From Halalkalibacter nanhaiisediminis (GTDB lineage: Bacteria; Bacillota; Bacilli; Bacillales; Bacillaceae_D): DNA of 64,000 nucleotides. Location: NCBI RefSeq assembly GCF_007830185.1, contig NZ_VLKZ01000008.1, positions 1 to 64,000 on the forward strand. The letters are read 5' to 3'. Under the pieces are notes generated by a model. That model worked only from the letters and a program-made list of their open reading frames with translations, searched no databases and was not told where the DNA came from. Both the position numbers and the translations under genes were made by a program. Below are positions 24,389-32,541 of the stretch, piece by piece; within the stretch, counting starts at the first letter, position 1, and each line of letters begins with the position of its first letter.

Positions 24389-25896
24389 TTGTTCTCTTTC
24401 CAAACTCGCATTTTTTGCAGTAAGAAGTCTACATCGAGCTCTTTTTCAATCCAATCAGCTGCCCTATCATACGCTCGAAGACGTTCTAAACTAAAATTCT
24501 CTGCTTGTCGTTCCCCTAACCCACGTGCACGGCGCAGGCGATTTAGCCACCATGTTCGCCACTCATCATTATGAAAAAGATGATGGAAATACGTACCGAT
24601 CACACGCCCATCCTCGGCAAATACTCCGTCTTCACGATCTAGAACTTGTAAAAAAGGAGTCGCTGCTTCATCTAATCGAGTCGTTTGTCCGAGATGAATC
24701 TCAAATCCCGTTACATCTGCTAAAGAGGATAACTTCTGCGGGATAAACGTTCCTGTTGATTGTGTCGTCCATTTTTCACTAATAAACGTCGTATGAACAG
24801 GCAGAAGATCTAAGCCTGCAACCTCATGTCCTGCAATACCTGTATCAGAGCCAGCCTTATCAACAATCGATCTACCGAGGATTTGATAGCCGCCACAAAT
24901 TCCAACGACCGTTCCCCCTTCTTCTGCGAAGGCTTTAATTTGCTCACTCAAACCAGTATCCTTCATTGCATCTAAATCACGAATCGTGCTTTTCGTTCCA
25001 GGAATAATGACGGCATCAGGGTTTCCAAGGGGATCATGCATGCCAACTAAACGAATCGTTACATCCTGCTCGTAGCGAAATGGCTCCAAATCGGTGTCAT
25101 TTGATAAATAAGGAAGATCAATCATCGCAATCTCGAGGCCCTTTGCTTGTTGCTTCGTCGTTGGATAAAGAGCCTGTCTTGAAAGCGAATCCTCTGATTC
25201 AATTCGGTGATCTTTCACATACGGAAGAACCGCTAGTACAGGAACCTTAAGATTTTCTTCAATCCAAATACGACCACTTTCAAATAAAGTCGGGTCACCG
25301 CGGAATTTATTAATAATGACACCAACAACTCGTTTGCGCTGCTCAGCTGTTAACAATTGCAGTGTGCCTGCAATACTAGCAAAAATCCCACCTCGATCAA
25401 TATCGGCAACAAGGATGACAGGAACATCAGCTAGCTCGGCTACTTTCATATTAACAAGCTCGCGATCATTTAAATTCATTTCAACGGGGCTACCAGCACC
25501 TTCGATCACAATCGCTTCAAAATCGCGTTCAAGAGCTGATAATGCTTCCTTAATCGTCTCTAACCCAAGTTCGTAAAATTGCTGCCGATAATGGCGGCCT
25601 GAGAGCGTTTCATGAACACGTCCGAATCGTACTACTTCTGACGTGTGATCATTGCGCGGTTTTAATAAAATCGGATTCATCATGACCGTTGCCTCAACAG
25701 AAGCTGCTTCTGCCTGAATACCTTGGGCTCGTCCAATTTCTTCTCCCGCTTTCGTCACATACGAATTATTGGACATGTTTTGAGATTTAAATGGCGTAAC
25801 TTTCATCCCTTTTCTTGCTAATGCGCGGCAAAGAGCCGTGCACACAAAACTTTTTCCAACATCAGATGAAGTACCTTGTATCATTATTCCAATCAC
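24385..25896 (-). CDS. cbiP: Cobyric acid synthase
   Basis: A 503-residue glutamine-dependent amidase that amidates four carboxylates of adenosylcobyrinic acid a,c-diamide. The N-terminal ATP-binding domain starts IMIQGTSSDVGKS and includes KSQNMSNNSYVT; the C-terminal class I-like glutaminase domain has VVGICGGYQILG with the catalytic cysteine and YFHHLFHN with the histidine. GTG 25896 overlaps the cobU stop (GTGA) and follows GGGGGAATAAGAAC, so I prefer it over upstream or downstream starts. The gene lets the cell use corrinoids that lack some amides, or cobyrate made by CbiZ. Confidence 0.94.
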   Translation of the reverse strand: MIGIMIQGTSSDVGKSFVCTALCRALARKGMKVTPFKSQNMSNNSYVTKAGEEIGRAQGIQAEAASVEATVMMNPILLKPRNDHTSEVVRFGRVHETLSGRHYRQQFYELGLETIKEALSALERDFEAIVIEGAGSPVEMNLNDRELVNMKVAELADVPVILVADIDRGGIFASIAGTLQLLTAEQRKRVVGVIINKFRGDPTLFESGRIWIEENLKVPVLAVLPYVKDHRIESEDSLSRQALYPTTKQQAKGLEIAMIDLPYLSNDTDLEPFRYEQDVTIRLVGMHDPLGNPDAVIIPGTKSTIRDLDAMKDTGLSEQIKAFAEEGGTVVGICGGYQILGRSIVDKAGSDTGIAGHEVAGLDLLPVHTTFISEKWTTQSTGTFIPQKLSSLADVTGFEIHLGQTTRLDEAATPFLQVLDREDGVFAEDGRVIGTYFHHLFHNDEWRTWWLNRLRRARGLGERQAENFSLERLRAYDRAADWIEKELDVDFLLQKMRVWKENK

Positions 25897-26471
25897 GTTC
25901 TTATTCCCCCTTTTTTCCAGCAAGGTAGGCCACATTCAACCATGATTGCTTCTTTTGCTAACAAAACGATATGTTGATGAAGCCGTCCGAGTAATCGTTT
26001 ATAAACCTTCGTCCCTTCGTCACTTGCAAATCCATCATACGAAACTTCATTTGAGACTATGACCACATGCCACGGAGCACCTGCCAATTGAGAAAACAAA
26101 CATTTGAGATTTTGTTCGATTTCAAATTGAAAGACTACATTTTTCCACTTTTCTGAATTGGTTTCCCATCCTGAAAATAATTCGTTACTAACAAGTGTTG
26201 TTACACAATCAAGTAGTAGCACATCATCTTTTTTAAAATGAGAAAAAAGCTCGTCTATCTTTCGTGGCTGCTCCCAAACGATCCAGTTAGCACCGCTTTT
26301 TTCACGCGTTTGTTGATGGCGCTTGACCCTCTCTTGCATTTCTTTGTCATAGACCTGATTTGTAGCTATATAATGAAGGTTTGATCCATTTTCCTTTAAA
26401 AGTGAAATCGCTCGTCTTTCTGCAAAATCACTTTTGCCACTTCTTACTCCACCAGTCACGAAAACGAGCAT
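25893..26471 (-). CDS. cobU: Adenosylcobinamide kinase/adenosylcobinamide-phosphate guanylyltransferase
   Basis: A 192-residue bifunctional enzyme that phosphorylates adenosylcobinamide and adds GMP. The P-loop GGVRSGKS is at about residues 7-14 and LLLDCVTTLVSN corresponds to the Walker B region. The C terminus departs from typical CobU: it ends GLPCWKKGGIRT where NEVGxGIVP and an RDxxG segment are normally found further along. The order SNEVSYDGFASDEGTKVYKRLLG is recognisable but changed, so the guanylyltransferase half may be modified. ATG 26471 has GTGGAGG upstream and overlaps the end of cobD. Confidence 0.85.
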   Translation of the reverse strand: MLVFVTGGVRSGKSDFAERRAISLLKENGSNLHYIATNQVYDKEMQERVKRHQQTREKSGANWIVWEQPRKIDELFSHFKKDDVLLLDCVTTLVSNELFSGWETNSEKWKNVVFQFEIEQNLKCLFSQLAGAPWHVVIVSNEVSYDGFASDEGTKVYKRLLGRLHQHIVLLAKEAIMVECGLPCWKKGGIRT

Positions 26472-27544
26472 TGCCGCCTCCACTTTGCCATGACGTGCAA
26501 AAGGCGATCATTTGCTTGCATGTCTTTGACAGCGAGACGAAGATACTTACCATTTAAGCCATTGAAATTATATGTATGTCTAGCCACAATCCCTTGCTCT
26601 GCTAAAAAGAGCATAAGTGGCTTCAAATCTTCCTTCTTTTGTTCTGACACAAGATAGAAATTTACAGTTGAAGGAGAGATATCGAAATCAAGCTTTACTA
26701 GCTCACCTCTCATCCGTTCTCGTTCCGTAGAAAGGCTCAAAACCGATTGTCTGACAAACGCATCTTCCTCTAATAATTGCAGACCCATTTTTTGAGCAAG
26801 TCCATTTACGCTCCACGGGGGCTGTCGTTTTTTTATTTGTTGGATCAACTTTTCGTCTGCTAGCATATAGCCAAGTCGAATTCCAGCAATGGCATACATT
26901 TTTGTCATCGACCTGAGCAGAATAAGCTTAGAATAGGAATGGATTAGCTCTTGTAATCCTTTATTCTGCTCGCAAAAATCATAAAATGCTTCATCAATGA
27001 CAACATATACCCCTGCTTGTTCAGCTGCTTCGACTAGTGCAACCATGGTCTCATCTTCAAATCGTACTCCTGTTGGATTGTTAGGACTACATAAAAAAAG
27101 TACGTCGATGTCCTTGATCGCTTCGTTTATATGTTTTTTTTCAAGCTTCCAAGGTGCTTCTAAAACGAGTGACTCAACCTGACAATCATGTGCGAGACAA
27201 GCATCACGATATTCTGAAAAAGCAGGCTCAATGATTCTAACTTTTTTTTGGCGAAACACACTTCCGATCAAAAAAATGAGCTCCGCAGCTCCGTTACCAA
27301 CTAAAAGATGCGATGTTGGCACATTATTAATTTTCGCTAAACGAGCTGTTAATTCACTAACATGAGGATCAGGATACGCCGATACGTCTGAAAGTAAGTC
27401 TATTAGATTCATCTTAGAAAGAGAGCTAGGGGGTCCAAATGGATTTGTATTAACACTAAAATCATCAATATGTTCTGGCAATGCCATGCCTAGTGCCTTC
27501 GCTAAATGATTTGGGTTTGCCCCGTGATTAGGTAAGGACAACAA
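26456..27544 (-). CDS. cobD: L-threonine-O-3-phosphate decarboxylase, CobD/HisC-like
   Basis: A 362-residue fold type I PLP enzyme that makes (R)-1-aminopropan-2-ol phosphate, the linker between the corrin ring and the lower ligand. It begins NHGANPNHLAKALG, has FSVNTNPFGPP, the NNPTG motif, IDEAFYDF and the PLP-binding lysine in SMTKMYAIAGIRLGY (about residue 213). Context in a cobalamin operon separates it from histidinol-phosphate aminotransferase. It starts at one of two adjacent TTG codons (27544 or 27541) after GGAGGTG, inside the end of cbiB. Confidence 0.9.
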   Translation of the reverse strand: MLSLPNHGANPNHLAKALGMALPEHIDDFSVNTNPFGPPSSLSKMNLIDLLSDVSAYPDPHVSELTARLAKINNVPTSHLLVGNGAAELIFLIGSVFRQKKVRIIEPAFSEYRDACLAHDCQVESLVLEAPWKLEKKHINEAIKDIDVLFLCSPNNPTGVRFEDETMVALVEAAEQAGVYVVIDEAFYDFCEQNKGLQELIHSYSKLILLRSMTKMYAIAGIRLGYMLADEKLIQQIKKRQPPWSVNGLAQKMGLQLLEEDAFVRQSVLSLSTERERMRGELVKLDFDISPSTVNFYLVSEQKKEDLKPLMLFLAEQGIVARHTYNFNGLNGKYLRLAVKDMQANDRLLHVMAKWRRQCSFS

Positions 27545-28484
27545 TCACACCTCCACATGCGATCAAAATTAGGCTAAAAACGGTCGTTGTTCGAAGCATA
27601 ATCGCATTTGTTTCTTCTATATGTACAGCGCTCATCGTCACAAGGGGATCTCCCATTTTTGCTCGGTTTGAAGTAATGCCTTTATATGTATTCATTCCAC
27701 CTAATTGAATACCGAGTAATGCGGCAACAGCGGCTTCTCCCCAGCCACTATTTGGACTAGGATGCTTTGGTGCATCACGTTTAACGATTTCCCAGCAAGC
27801 TTTTTTTGAGCGACGGAGCTTCGGTTGATTTACAGCAATCATTACTATCGACGTTAGCCTGCTCGGAATCCAATTAAAGAGATCATCACATTTAGCCGAT
27901 GCAAAACCGAATTCGCCGTACTTGTCATTTTGGTAACCGACCATGGAATCACATGTATTAATGGCTCGATACAACAGCGCTAATGGAGCGCCGCCTATTA
28001 AGGCAAAAAACAACGGTGCTGTCACGCCATCACTTGTATTTTCCGCCACCGTTTCAACCGTTCCTCTCGTAATCTCCGCTTCATTTAACTGATCCGTATC
28101 TCGTCCAACAATGTAGGAAAGCTTTAGTCGCGCTTCATCAAGATTTCCATTTTGTAATGGCTCTTTTACTTCATCAGCTGCCTGCTTTAGTCCTTTTGCT
28201 GCAATCGTTGTTGAAATCAACCAAGCTTCAACGAGAACGCCAAAATAGATATGAAGGGAGTAAGCAGCCCATACAATCCCAACTGCCAAAAGCACGACAA
28301 TAAAAAGGACGAGAGCAAGCATCGCAAACCCTTTCGCCCAACGATTTTGACCATAATTTAAATGTTTATCAAAAAAAGCAATAAGCTTACCAAATCCGAC
28401 AACTGGATGCGGCAACCACCGAGGATCACCGATGATTCGATCAATGACCACAGCGAGAGCAATCGCAATCATATGAGCAGTCAT
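27528..28484 (-). CDS. cbiB: Adenosylcobinamide-phosphate synthase
   Basis: A 318-residue polytopic membrane enzyme that attaches aminopropanol (phosphate) to adenosylcobyric acid. The family motifs are DRIIGDPRWLPHPVVGFGK at the N terminus, GRDTDQLNEAEITRGTVETVAENTSDG (about 128-155, given only in part), and PKHPSPNSGWGEAA near 240. Four to five hydrophobic helices are present. The ATG overlaps the stop of the upstream btuD-cbiZ gene (ATGA) and the 3' end overlaps cobD. Confidence 0.94.
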   Translation of the reverse strand: MTAHMIAIALAVVIDRIIGDPRWLPHPVVGFGKLIAFFDKHLNYGQNRWAKGFAMLALVLFIVVLLAVGIVWAAYSLHIYFGVLVEAWLISTTIAAKGLKQAADEVKEPLQNGNLDEARLKLSYIVGRDTDQLNEAEITRGTVETVAENTSDGVTAPLFFALIGGAPLALLYRAINTCDSMVGYQNDKYGEFGFASAKCDDLFNWIPSRLTSIVMIAVNQPKLRRSKKACWEIVKRDAPKHPSPNSGWGEAAVAALLGIQLGGMNTYKGITSNRAKMGDPLVTMSAVHIEETNAIMLRTTTVFSLILIACGGVIVVLT

Positions 28485-29962
28485 TACGACACCCCCATCC
28501 TTTTTTTGTAATGTTGGATCGTTGTTCTCATCCCTTCATAGACGAGCCTTGCGATTTCTTTTCCAACTGGCGTAATCGTCCCTGCATACTCATAATAAGG
28601 TCCAGTTTGTGCCGAAGCGATCATCACACTATCCGTTGAGGTTCCTGTTGCAAGCGTTCCACTAACAGGGTCACGAATGCCTTCATCATGCAAAGCTTTT
28701 ACTTTCGCTTCTGTCACAGTCATTAACGCCTGCACATAAGCGGCTTCAGGTAGTTCCCCTTCAATAAATACCCATGTATTAATTGTACCAACTGTTGTCT
28801 TCCAATCAGCTAGCTTATACGCCATTGAAGCATCCACTGCATTTGAGGTTCCTGCACTTATCATGACGAGGATCGCTGGTGCATCAGGACCCGACCGTAT
28901 AATTGAAGCATCTTCTAATCTAGCAGCTGTCATCATCGTAAGTGTATCATTTGCATCGATCCCATTTTCATGTAAATAGGTTTTACATTCTGTCACAGGA
29001 TCGTCAGCTAAATAATCTTTATTAACATGCCGATTCACAAATGCATGATGCCAACGAAATCCTGCCCCCAGCACCGCCGATGATAGCGCTTTCCATTTTT
29101 TATCGCTCTTCATATATATTCGTTCAGGTGACCGATCAATGATTAGACGATCAATAGCGGATAATTGATTTTCTCGTTCACGCTCAGGAATAAAGGTAAT
29201 TAATGGACTTGGAACCGAAGGATGCTCTTTACGATTTAAAGACACTCCATAAACCCTCTCTAATTGTCCTTCTTCCATCACATGAGTTGGAGAATCTAGC
29301 GCAATCATTTTCCCTTTATCAAGTAACAGGATTCGATCACAATACAAGCTAGCCATATTTAAATCATGCAATACAGCCACAACGGTCAATTGTCTCGTCT
29401 GGGCCCAATGCTTTAGCGCATTAAGTAAGTTCATTTGATGCGATAAATCAAGGTGATTGGTCGGCTCATCAAGCAAAAGGATATCGGGTTCTTGTGCAAG
29501 AGCACGTGCTAAGAGAACACGCTGACGTTCTCCGCCACTAAGCTGCTGAAGAAGCTTATCGCGAAATTGATATGTTTCTGTCTGTTTTAGAGCCTCCGTA
29601 ATGACTTGTTCATCTTGCTTTGTCATTCCTTGCAACCATCCCTTTTGGTAAGGGTACCTACCTAATGAAACGACATCCCATACCGAATAGGAAAAGGCAG
29701 TCTCAGAATCCTGTGGCAATACGGCAAGCTTTTTAGCAAGATCTTTTGAACGATACATAGAAAGAGATTTGCCATCTACGATAATTTCTCCATTTACAGG
29801 TATCATTCCACCACCAATAGCTTTCAATAAACTTGTTTTCCCACTTCCATTGGGTCCAATAATGCCAAAGAATTCACCTTTTTTAATCTCCAAAGAAAGT
29901 TCATCAACGACTTTCATGGATCCGTATTGAACCGTCACATTTTGACACGTAATCATATTCAT
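28484..29962 (-). CDS. Cobalamin ABC transporter ATPase fused to CbiZ amidohydrolase
   Basis: A 492-residue fusion. Residues 1-255 form a FecCD-partner ATPase: GPNGSGKTS (Walker A), LSGGERQRV (signature), ILLLDEPTNHLDL (Walker B) and a switch histidine (VLHDLNM). Residues about 270-492 are CbiZ, adenosylcobinamide amidohydrolase (MISAGTSNAVDAS, GTINTWVFIEGELPEAA, GTLATGTSTDSVMIAS). CbiZ cuts the aminopropanol arm off cobinamides to give cobyric acid, which CbiB, CobU and CobS then rebuild with the cell's own lower ligand. The fusion couples import with remodelling and is known from other Bacillaceae. Confidence 0.92.
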   Translation of the reverse strand: MNMITCQNVTVQYGSMKVVDELSLEIKKGEFFGIIGPNGSGKTSLLKAIGGGMIPVNGEIIVDGKSLSMYRSKDLAKKLAVLPQDSETAFSYSVWDVVSLGRYPYQKGWLQGMTKQDEQVITEALKQTETYQFRDKLLQQLSGGERQRVLLARALAQEPDILLLDEPTNHLDLSHQMNLLNALKHWAQTRQLTVVAVLHDLNMASLYCDRILLLDKGKMIALDSPTHVMEEGQLERVYGVSLNRKEHPSVPSPLITFIPERERENQLSAIDRLIIDRSPERIYMKSDKKWKALSSAVLGAGFRWHHAFVNRHVNKDYLADDPVTECKTYLHENGIDANDTLTMMTAARLEDASIIRSGPDAPAILVMISAGTSNAVDASMAYKLADWKTTVGTINTWVFIEGELPEAAYVQALMTVTEAKVKALHDEGIRDPVSGTLATGTSTDSVMIASAQTGPYYEYAGTITPVGKEIARLVYEGMRTTIQHYKKRMGVS

Positions 29963-29979
29963 TCCTCCTTTCTATTCCA

Positions 29980-31038
29980 TTAAGACTTAAGTCTCCTTTG
30001 TCTCACTAATATTAAGCCAAAAACAGGTGCACCAATAATCGCTGTAATGACACCTATTGGTAATTCAGTAGGAGCAATCAATGTTCTGGCAACTAAATCG
30101 GTCAAAGCTAAGAATCCAGCTCCAAGAAACATCGATAACGGCAGTAAATGACGATGATCCGATCCCCACATCAGTCTCGTTAAATGAGGAATGACTAATC
30201 CAACAAACCCGACTGTTCCAGAAACGGCAACAGCTCCCCCTGTTAACATCGTTGCACCTAGTAAGATCATAATTTTACGCCTAGCAATGTTCACACCAAG
30301 CTGTCTCGCTGTTTCCTCTCCAAAAGCAAGCGCGTTTAACTCCTTACGATTAAAGAAAAGGAGTAGAAAACCGATGAAAAAGAATGGTGTAATCATCCAA
30401 ATATAAGGCCAGCCTCTCATTGCGACACTACCCATTAACCAACCTATTATTTGCCTGAGCTCTTCACCCGTCAAAGCAACCATTAACGAAATAAATGCTC
30501 CTAAAAAAGAACTAAAAATTATACCAGCTAAAATGATGGTCTCCGCCGACATCGAGCGTTGCACTACTCTCGCAAATGAAATGACAAGAAAAAGCGTAGT
30601 AAACCCAGTAACAATACTGATAACTGGTAAGGTAAAACGGCCTAGAAATGGAATCGTGATCGAAAAAAAGATTACCGCAACCGCACCAACAGCAGCACCT
30701 GATGACACACCTAGCGTATATGGATCAGCAAGCGGGTTTTTCAAAAAACCTTGAAAAGCAGCCCCAGCAAGCGCTAGACTAGCTCCAACAAACATCGCAA
30801 GTAACGCCCGTGGAAAACGAATTTCCATGACGATATTGACGTACATTGGATCTATCACCACGTCTAGTGGTATGTGAAAGACTTCTATAGCTAAAATTTG
30901 TATGACGGTTAAGAAGGGAAGCTCTACGCTTCCCCGACCGATACTGACAATTAGAGCAACAAAGCAAAAGAGTATAACAAATCCATACGCTACATATAAA
31001 TTATTCGCCAAACACCTCTGGATAGACTGCTTTTGCAA
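29980..31038 (-). CDS. btuC: Cobalamin ABC transporter permease
   Basis: A 352-residue FecCD-family permease with about ten helices. Family motifs include RFPRALLAMFVGASLALAGA, KNPLADPYTLGVSSGAA and GTVGFVGLVIPHLTRL. It starts with TTG 31038, nine bases after AAGGAG, inside the 3' end of btuF (38-base overlap). Together with btuF and the ATPase fusion it forms the corrinoid importer. The GFVGLVIPH and coupling-helix regions are intact. Confidence 0.92.
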   Translation of the reverse strand: MQKQSIQRCLANNLYVAYGFVILFCFVALIVSIGRGSVELPFLTVIQILAIEVFHIPLDVVIDPMYVNIVMEIRFPRALLAMFVGASLALAGAAFQGFLKNPLADPYTLGVSSGAAVGAVAVIFFSITIPFLGRFTLPVISIVTGFTTLFLVISFARVVQRSMSAETIILAGIIFSSFLGAFISLMVALTGEELRQIIGWLMGSVAMRGWPYIWMITPFFFIGFLLLFFNRKELNALAFGEETARQLGVNIARRKIMILLGATMLTGGAVAVSGTVGFVGLVIPHLTRLMWGSDHRHLLPLSMFLGAGFLALTDLVARTLIAPTELPIGVITAIIGAPVFGLILVRQRRLKS

Positions 31039-32014
31039 TTTGCTCGACTCCTTCTGCTAAACGTGGACCTGGACGTACAACCTCATCAGCGTTTAAATCA
31101 TAAATACGATCATTGACGACAGCTGGAACATCCTGCCATGCTGCACGCTCTTTTATTCCTTCAATCGCATTATCTACATAAAAACCATACGTAATTAAAA
31201 TCACATCTGGATTATATGCCACTGCTTGCTCTTCAGTGAACTTTGGCCAACCCTCATGTTCTCCAGCTGCATTTTCTGCATTGATGATCGTTAGCATTTC
31301 ATGAAAGAATGTATTTTGACCAGTTGTATAAATATCTGGAGCAGGTGCGACTTCAACCCAAACCAATGCTTTGTCTTCTTCAGGAATGGTACTAGCCTTT
31401 TCTTGAACCTCTGCAAACTTTTCTTGCATGTCTGTCACGACAACCTCTGCTTCTTCACTAGCCCCTGTAGCAAGTCCAATCATTTCAATTGTTTCATAGA
31501 CTGTTTCAATTGAATCTGCTTCTTCAACGACAATGACAGGAATACCTGCATTTCTCAATTGTTCAAGGCCTTCACCATATCTCTCTGCGTGTGAGCTATG
31601 AGTTAAAACAAGATCTGGGGTTAAAGCTATTACTCGTTCAACATCAAAATTCATTTCACCGACACTTTCAATTTCAGTAACTTCCTCTGGATATGTATCA
31701 TTATCCGTACGACCAACAACGGCGTCACCAGCATCAAGCGCGAAAATCGTTTCTGTTACGCTCGGAATCAACGAAACGATACGCTCAGGTTCTGCTTCAA
31801 GCGTTACTTCTTGCCCGACAGCATCCGTAATTGTTATAGGAAACTCACTGCCTTCCTCTTCTTCATCAGCAGGCGCTACCACTTCTGTATGTTCAGAATC
31901 TGTCGTTGGTTCGGTAGCGGAATCTTCTGTTGCTGAATCTGACCCACATGCAGCAAGGAAAATAACCATCAGTAATGCAGCCAACATTATCTTTAACTGC
32001 TTCAAACTCTTCAT
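31001..32014 (-). CDS. btuF: Cobalamin-binding lipoprotein
   Basis: A 337-residue extracellular substrate-binding protein. The signal peptide ends in the lipobox LAAC (C23), and a Ser/Thr/Glu-rich tether (about 24-55) follows. The type III binding-protein fold begins ITITDAVGQEVTLEAEPERIVSLIPSVTETIFAL (about 58-92, in part) and includes VGRTDNDTYPEEV. It is the first gene of the operon, directly downstream of a cobalamin riboswitch with a terminator. Assignment to cobalamin rather than siderophores rests on that riboswitch and the CbiZ/Cob neighbours. Confidence 0.93.
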   Translation of the reverse strand: MKSLKQLKIMLAALLMVIFLAACGSDSATEDSATEPTTDSEHTEVVAPADEEEEGSEFPITITDAVGQEVTLEAEPERIVSLIPSVTETIFALDAGDAVVGRTDNDTYPEEVTEIESVGEMNFDVERVIALTPDLVLTHSSHAERYGEGLEQLRNAGIPVIVVEEADSIETVYETIEMIGLATGASEEAEVVVTDMQEKFAEVQEKASTIPEEDKALVWVEVAPAPDIYTTGQNTFFHEMLTIINAENAAGEHEGWPKFTEEQAVAYNPDVILITYGFYVDNAIEGIKERAAWQDVPAVVNDRIYDLNADEVVRPGPRLAEGVEQIAKAVYPEVFGE

Positions 32015-32099
32015 TTTTAGACAACCCCTTTTTCTTTTCTTTTTCTTATCTCCCTTTTAAAACAATGAGTATGGGACCACTTCAAGGAACAACAAAAAA

Positions 32100-32117
32100 C
32101 ACCCCTTTAAAGGAGTG
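32100..32117 (-). terminator. Terminator controlled by the cobalamin riboswitch
   Basis: On the minus strand CACTCC pairs with GGGGTG around TTTAAA (which can extend the pairing) and is followed by TTTTTTGTTG. It lies between the riboswitch and btuF, so control is by premature transcription stop. Confidence 0.8.
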
Positions 32118-32204
32118 CTAGAAAGTCAAAAGAATATACTTTTTTAATAAGAGCTCATCTTATGTAAAGTGTATCCATTGCTTCCCCTTGTCCTCGAAGG
32201 TTTC

Positions 32205-32395
32205 ACATTCTACGTAGTGGCAGGTCTCCTGACTTGTGCATTTCAATCTCTCACTCCTTCCCGTCTCGAAGCAAGACAGTGGTAAATGAAAGAGATCTAG
32301 CACTTACAGTGGCGGGACCGTGTTGGACTTTCACCAACTTCCCTCTTCACATCTAATGTAATGATTTTAGATGACCAATACGTGTTTCATATAAG
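32205..32395 (-). ncRNA. Cobalamin riboswitch
   Basis: The minus strand shows GGTGAAAGTCCAACACGG, then CCCGCCACTGT, and at the 3' side the B12 box AAGTCAGGAGACCTGCC. All are core elements of the cobalamin aptamer, in the right order and spacing. Binding of adenosylcobalamin should switch off btuF and the ten genes behind it. Confidence 0.96.
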
Positions 32396-32413
32396 ATTGT
32401 GATAAGTAATTAC

Positions 32414-32442
32414 AGTATACATGAAAAGCTAGGGTTTGACAG
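32414..32442 (-). promoter_or_regulatory. Promoter of the corrinoid operon
   Basis: The minus strand has CTGTCA (32442-32437), a 17-base spacer and TATACT (32419-32414), just upstream of the riboswitch. Confidence 0.6.
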
Positions 32443-32498
32443 TTTTTTTTACACATGACTTTCAAAATGGTTCATTGAATATTGATTCTTTTTTGATA

Positions 32499-32528
32499 GA
32501 AAATGAGGGTGTAGCCACCCTCATTTTC
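32499..32528 (-). terminator. Hairpin after resE
   Basis: GAAAATGAGGGTG and CACCCTCATTTTC form a perfect 13-bp stem with a 4-base loop, 13 bases past the resE stop. The T-run is only the end of the stem. Confidence 0.65.
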
Positions 32529-32541
32529 AAAATCATCTATT

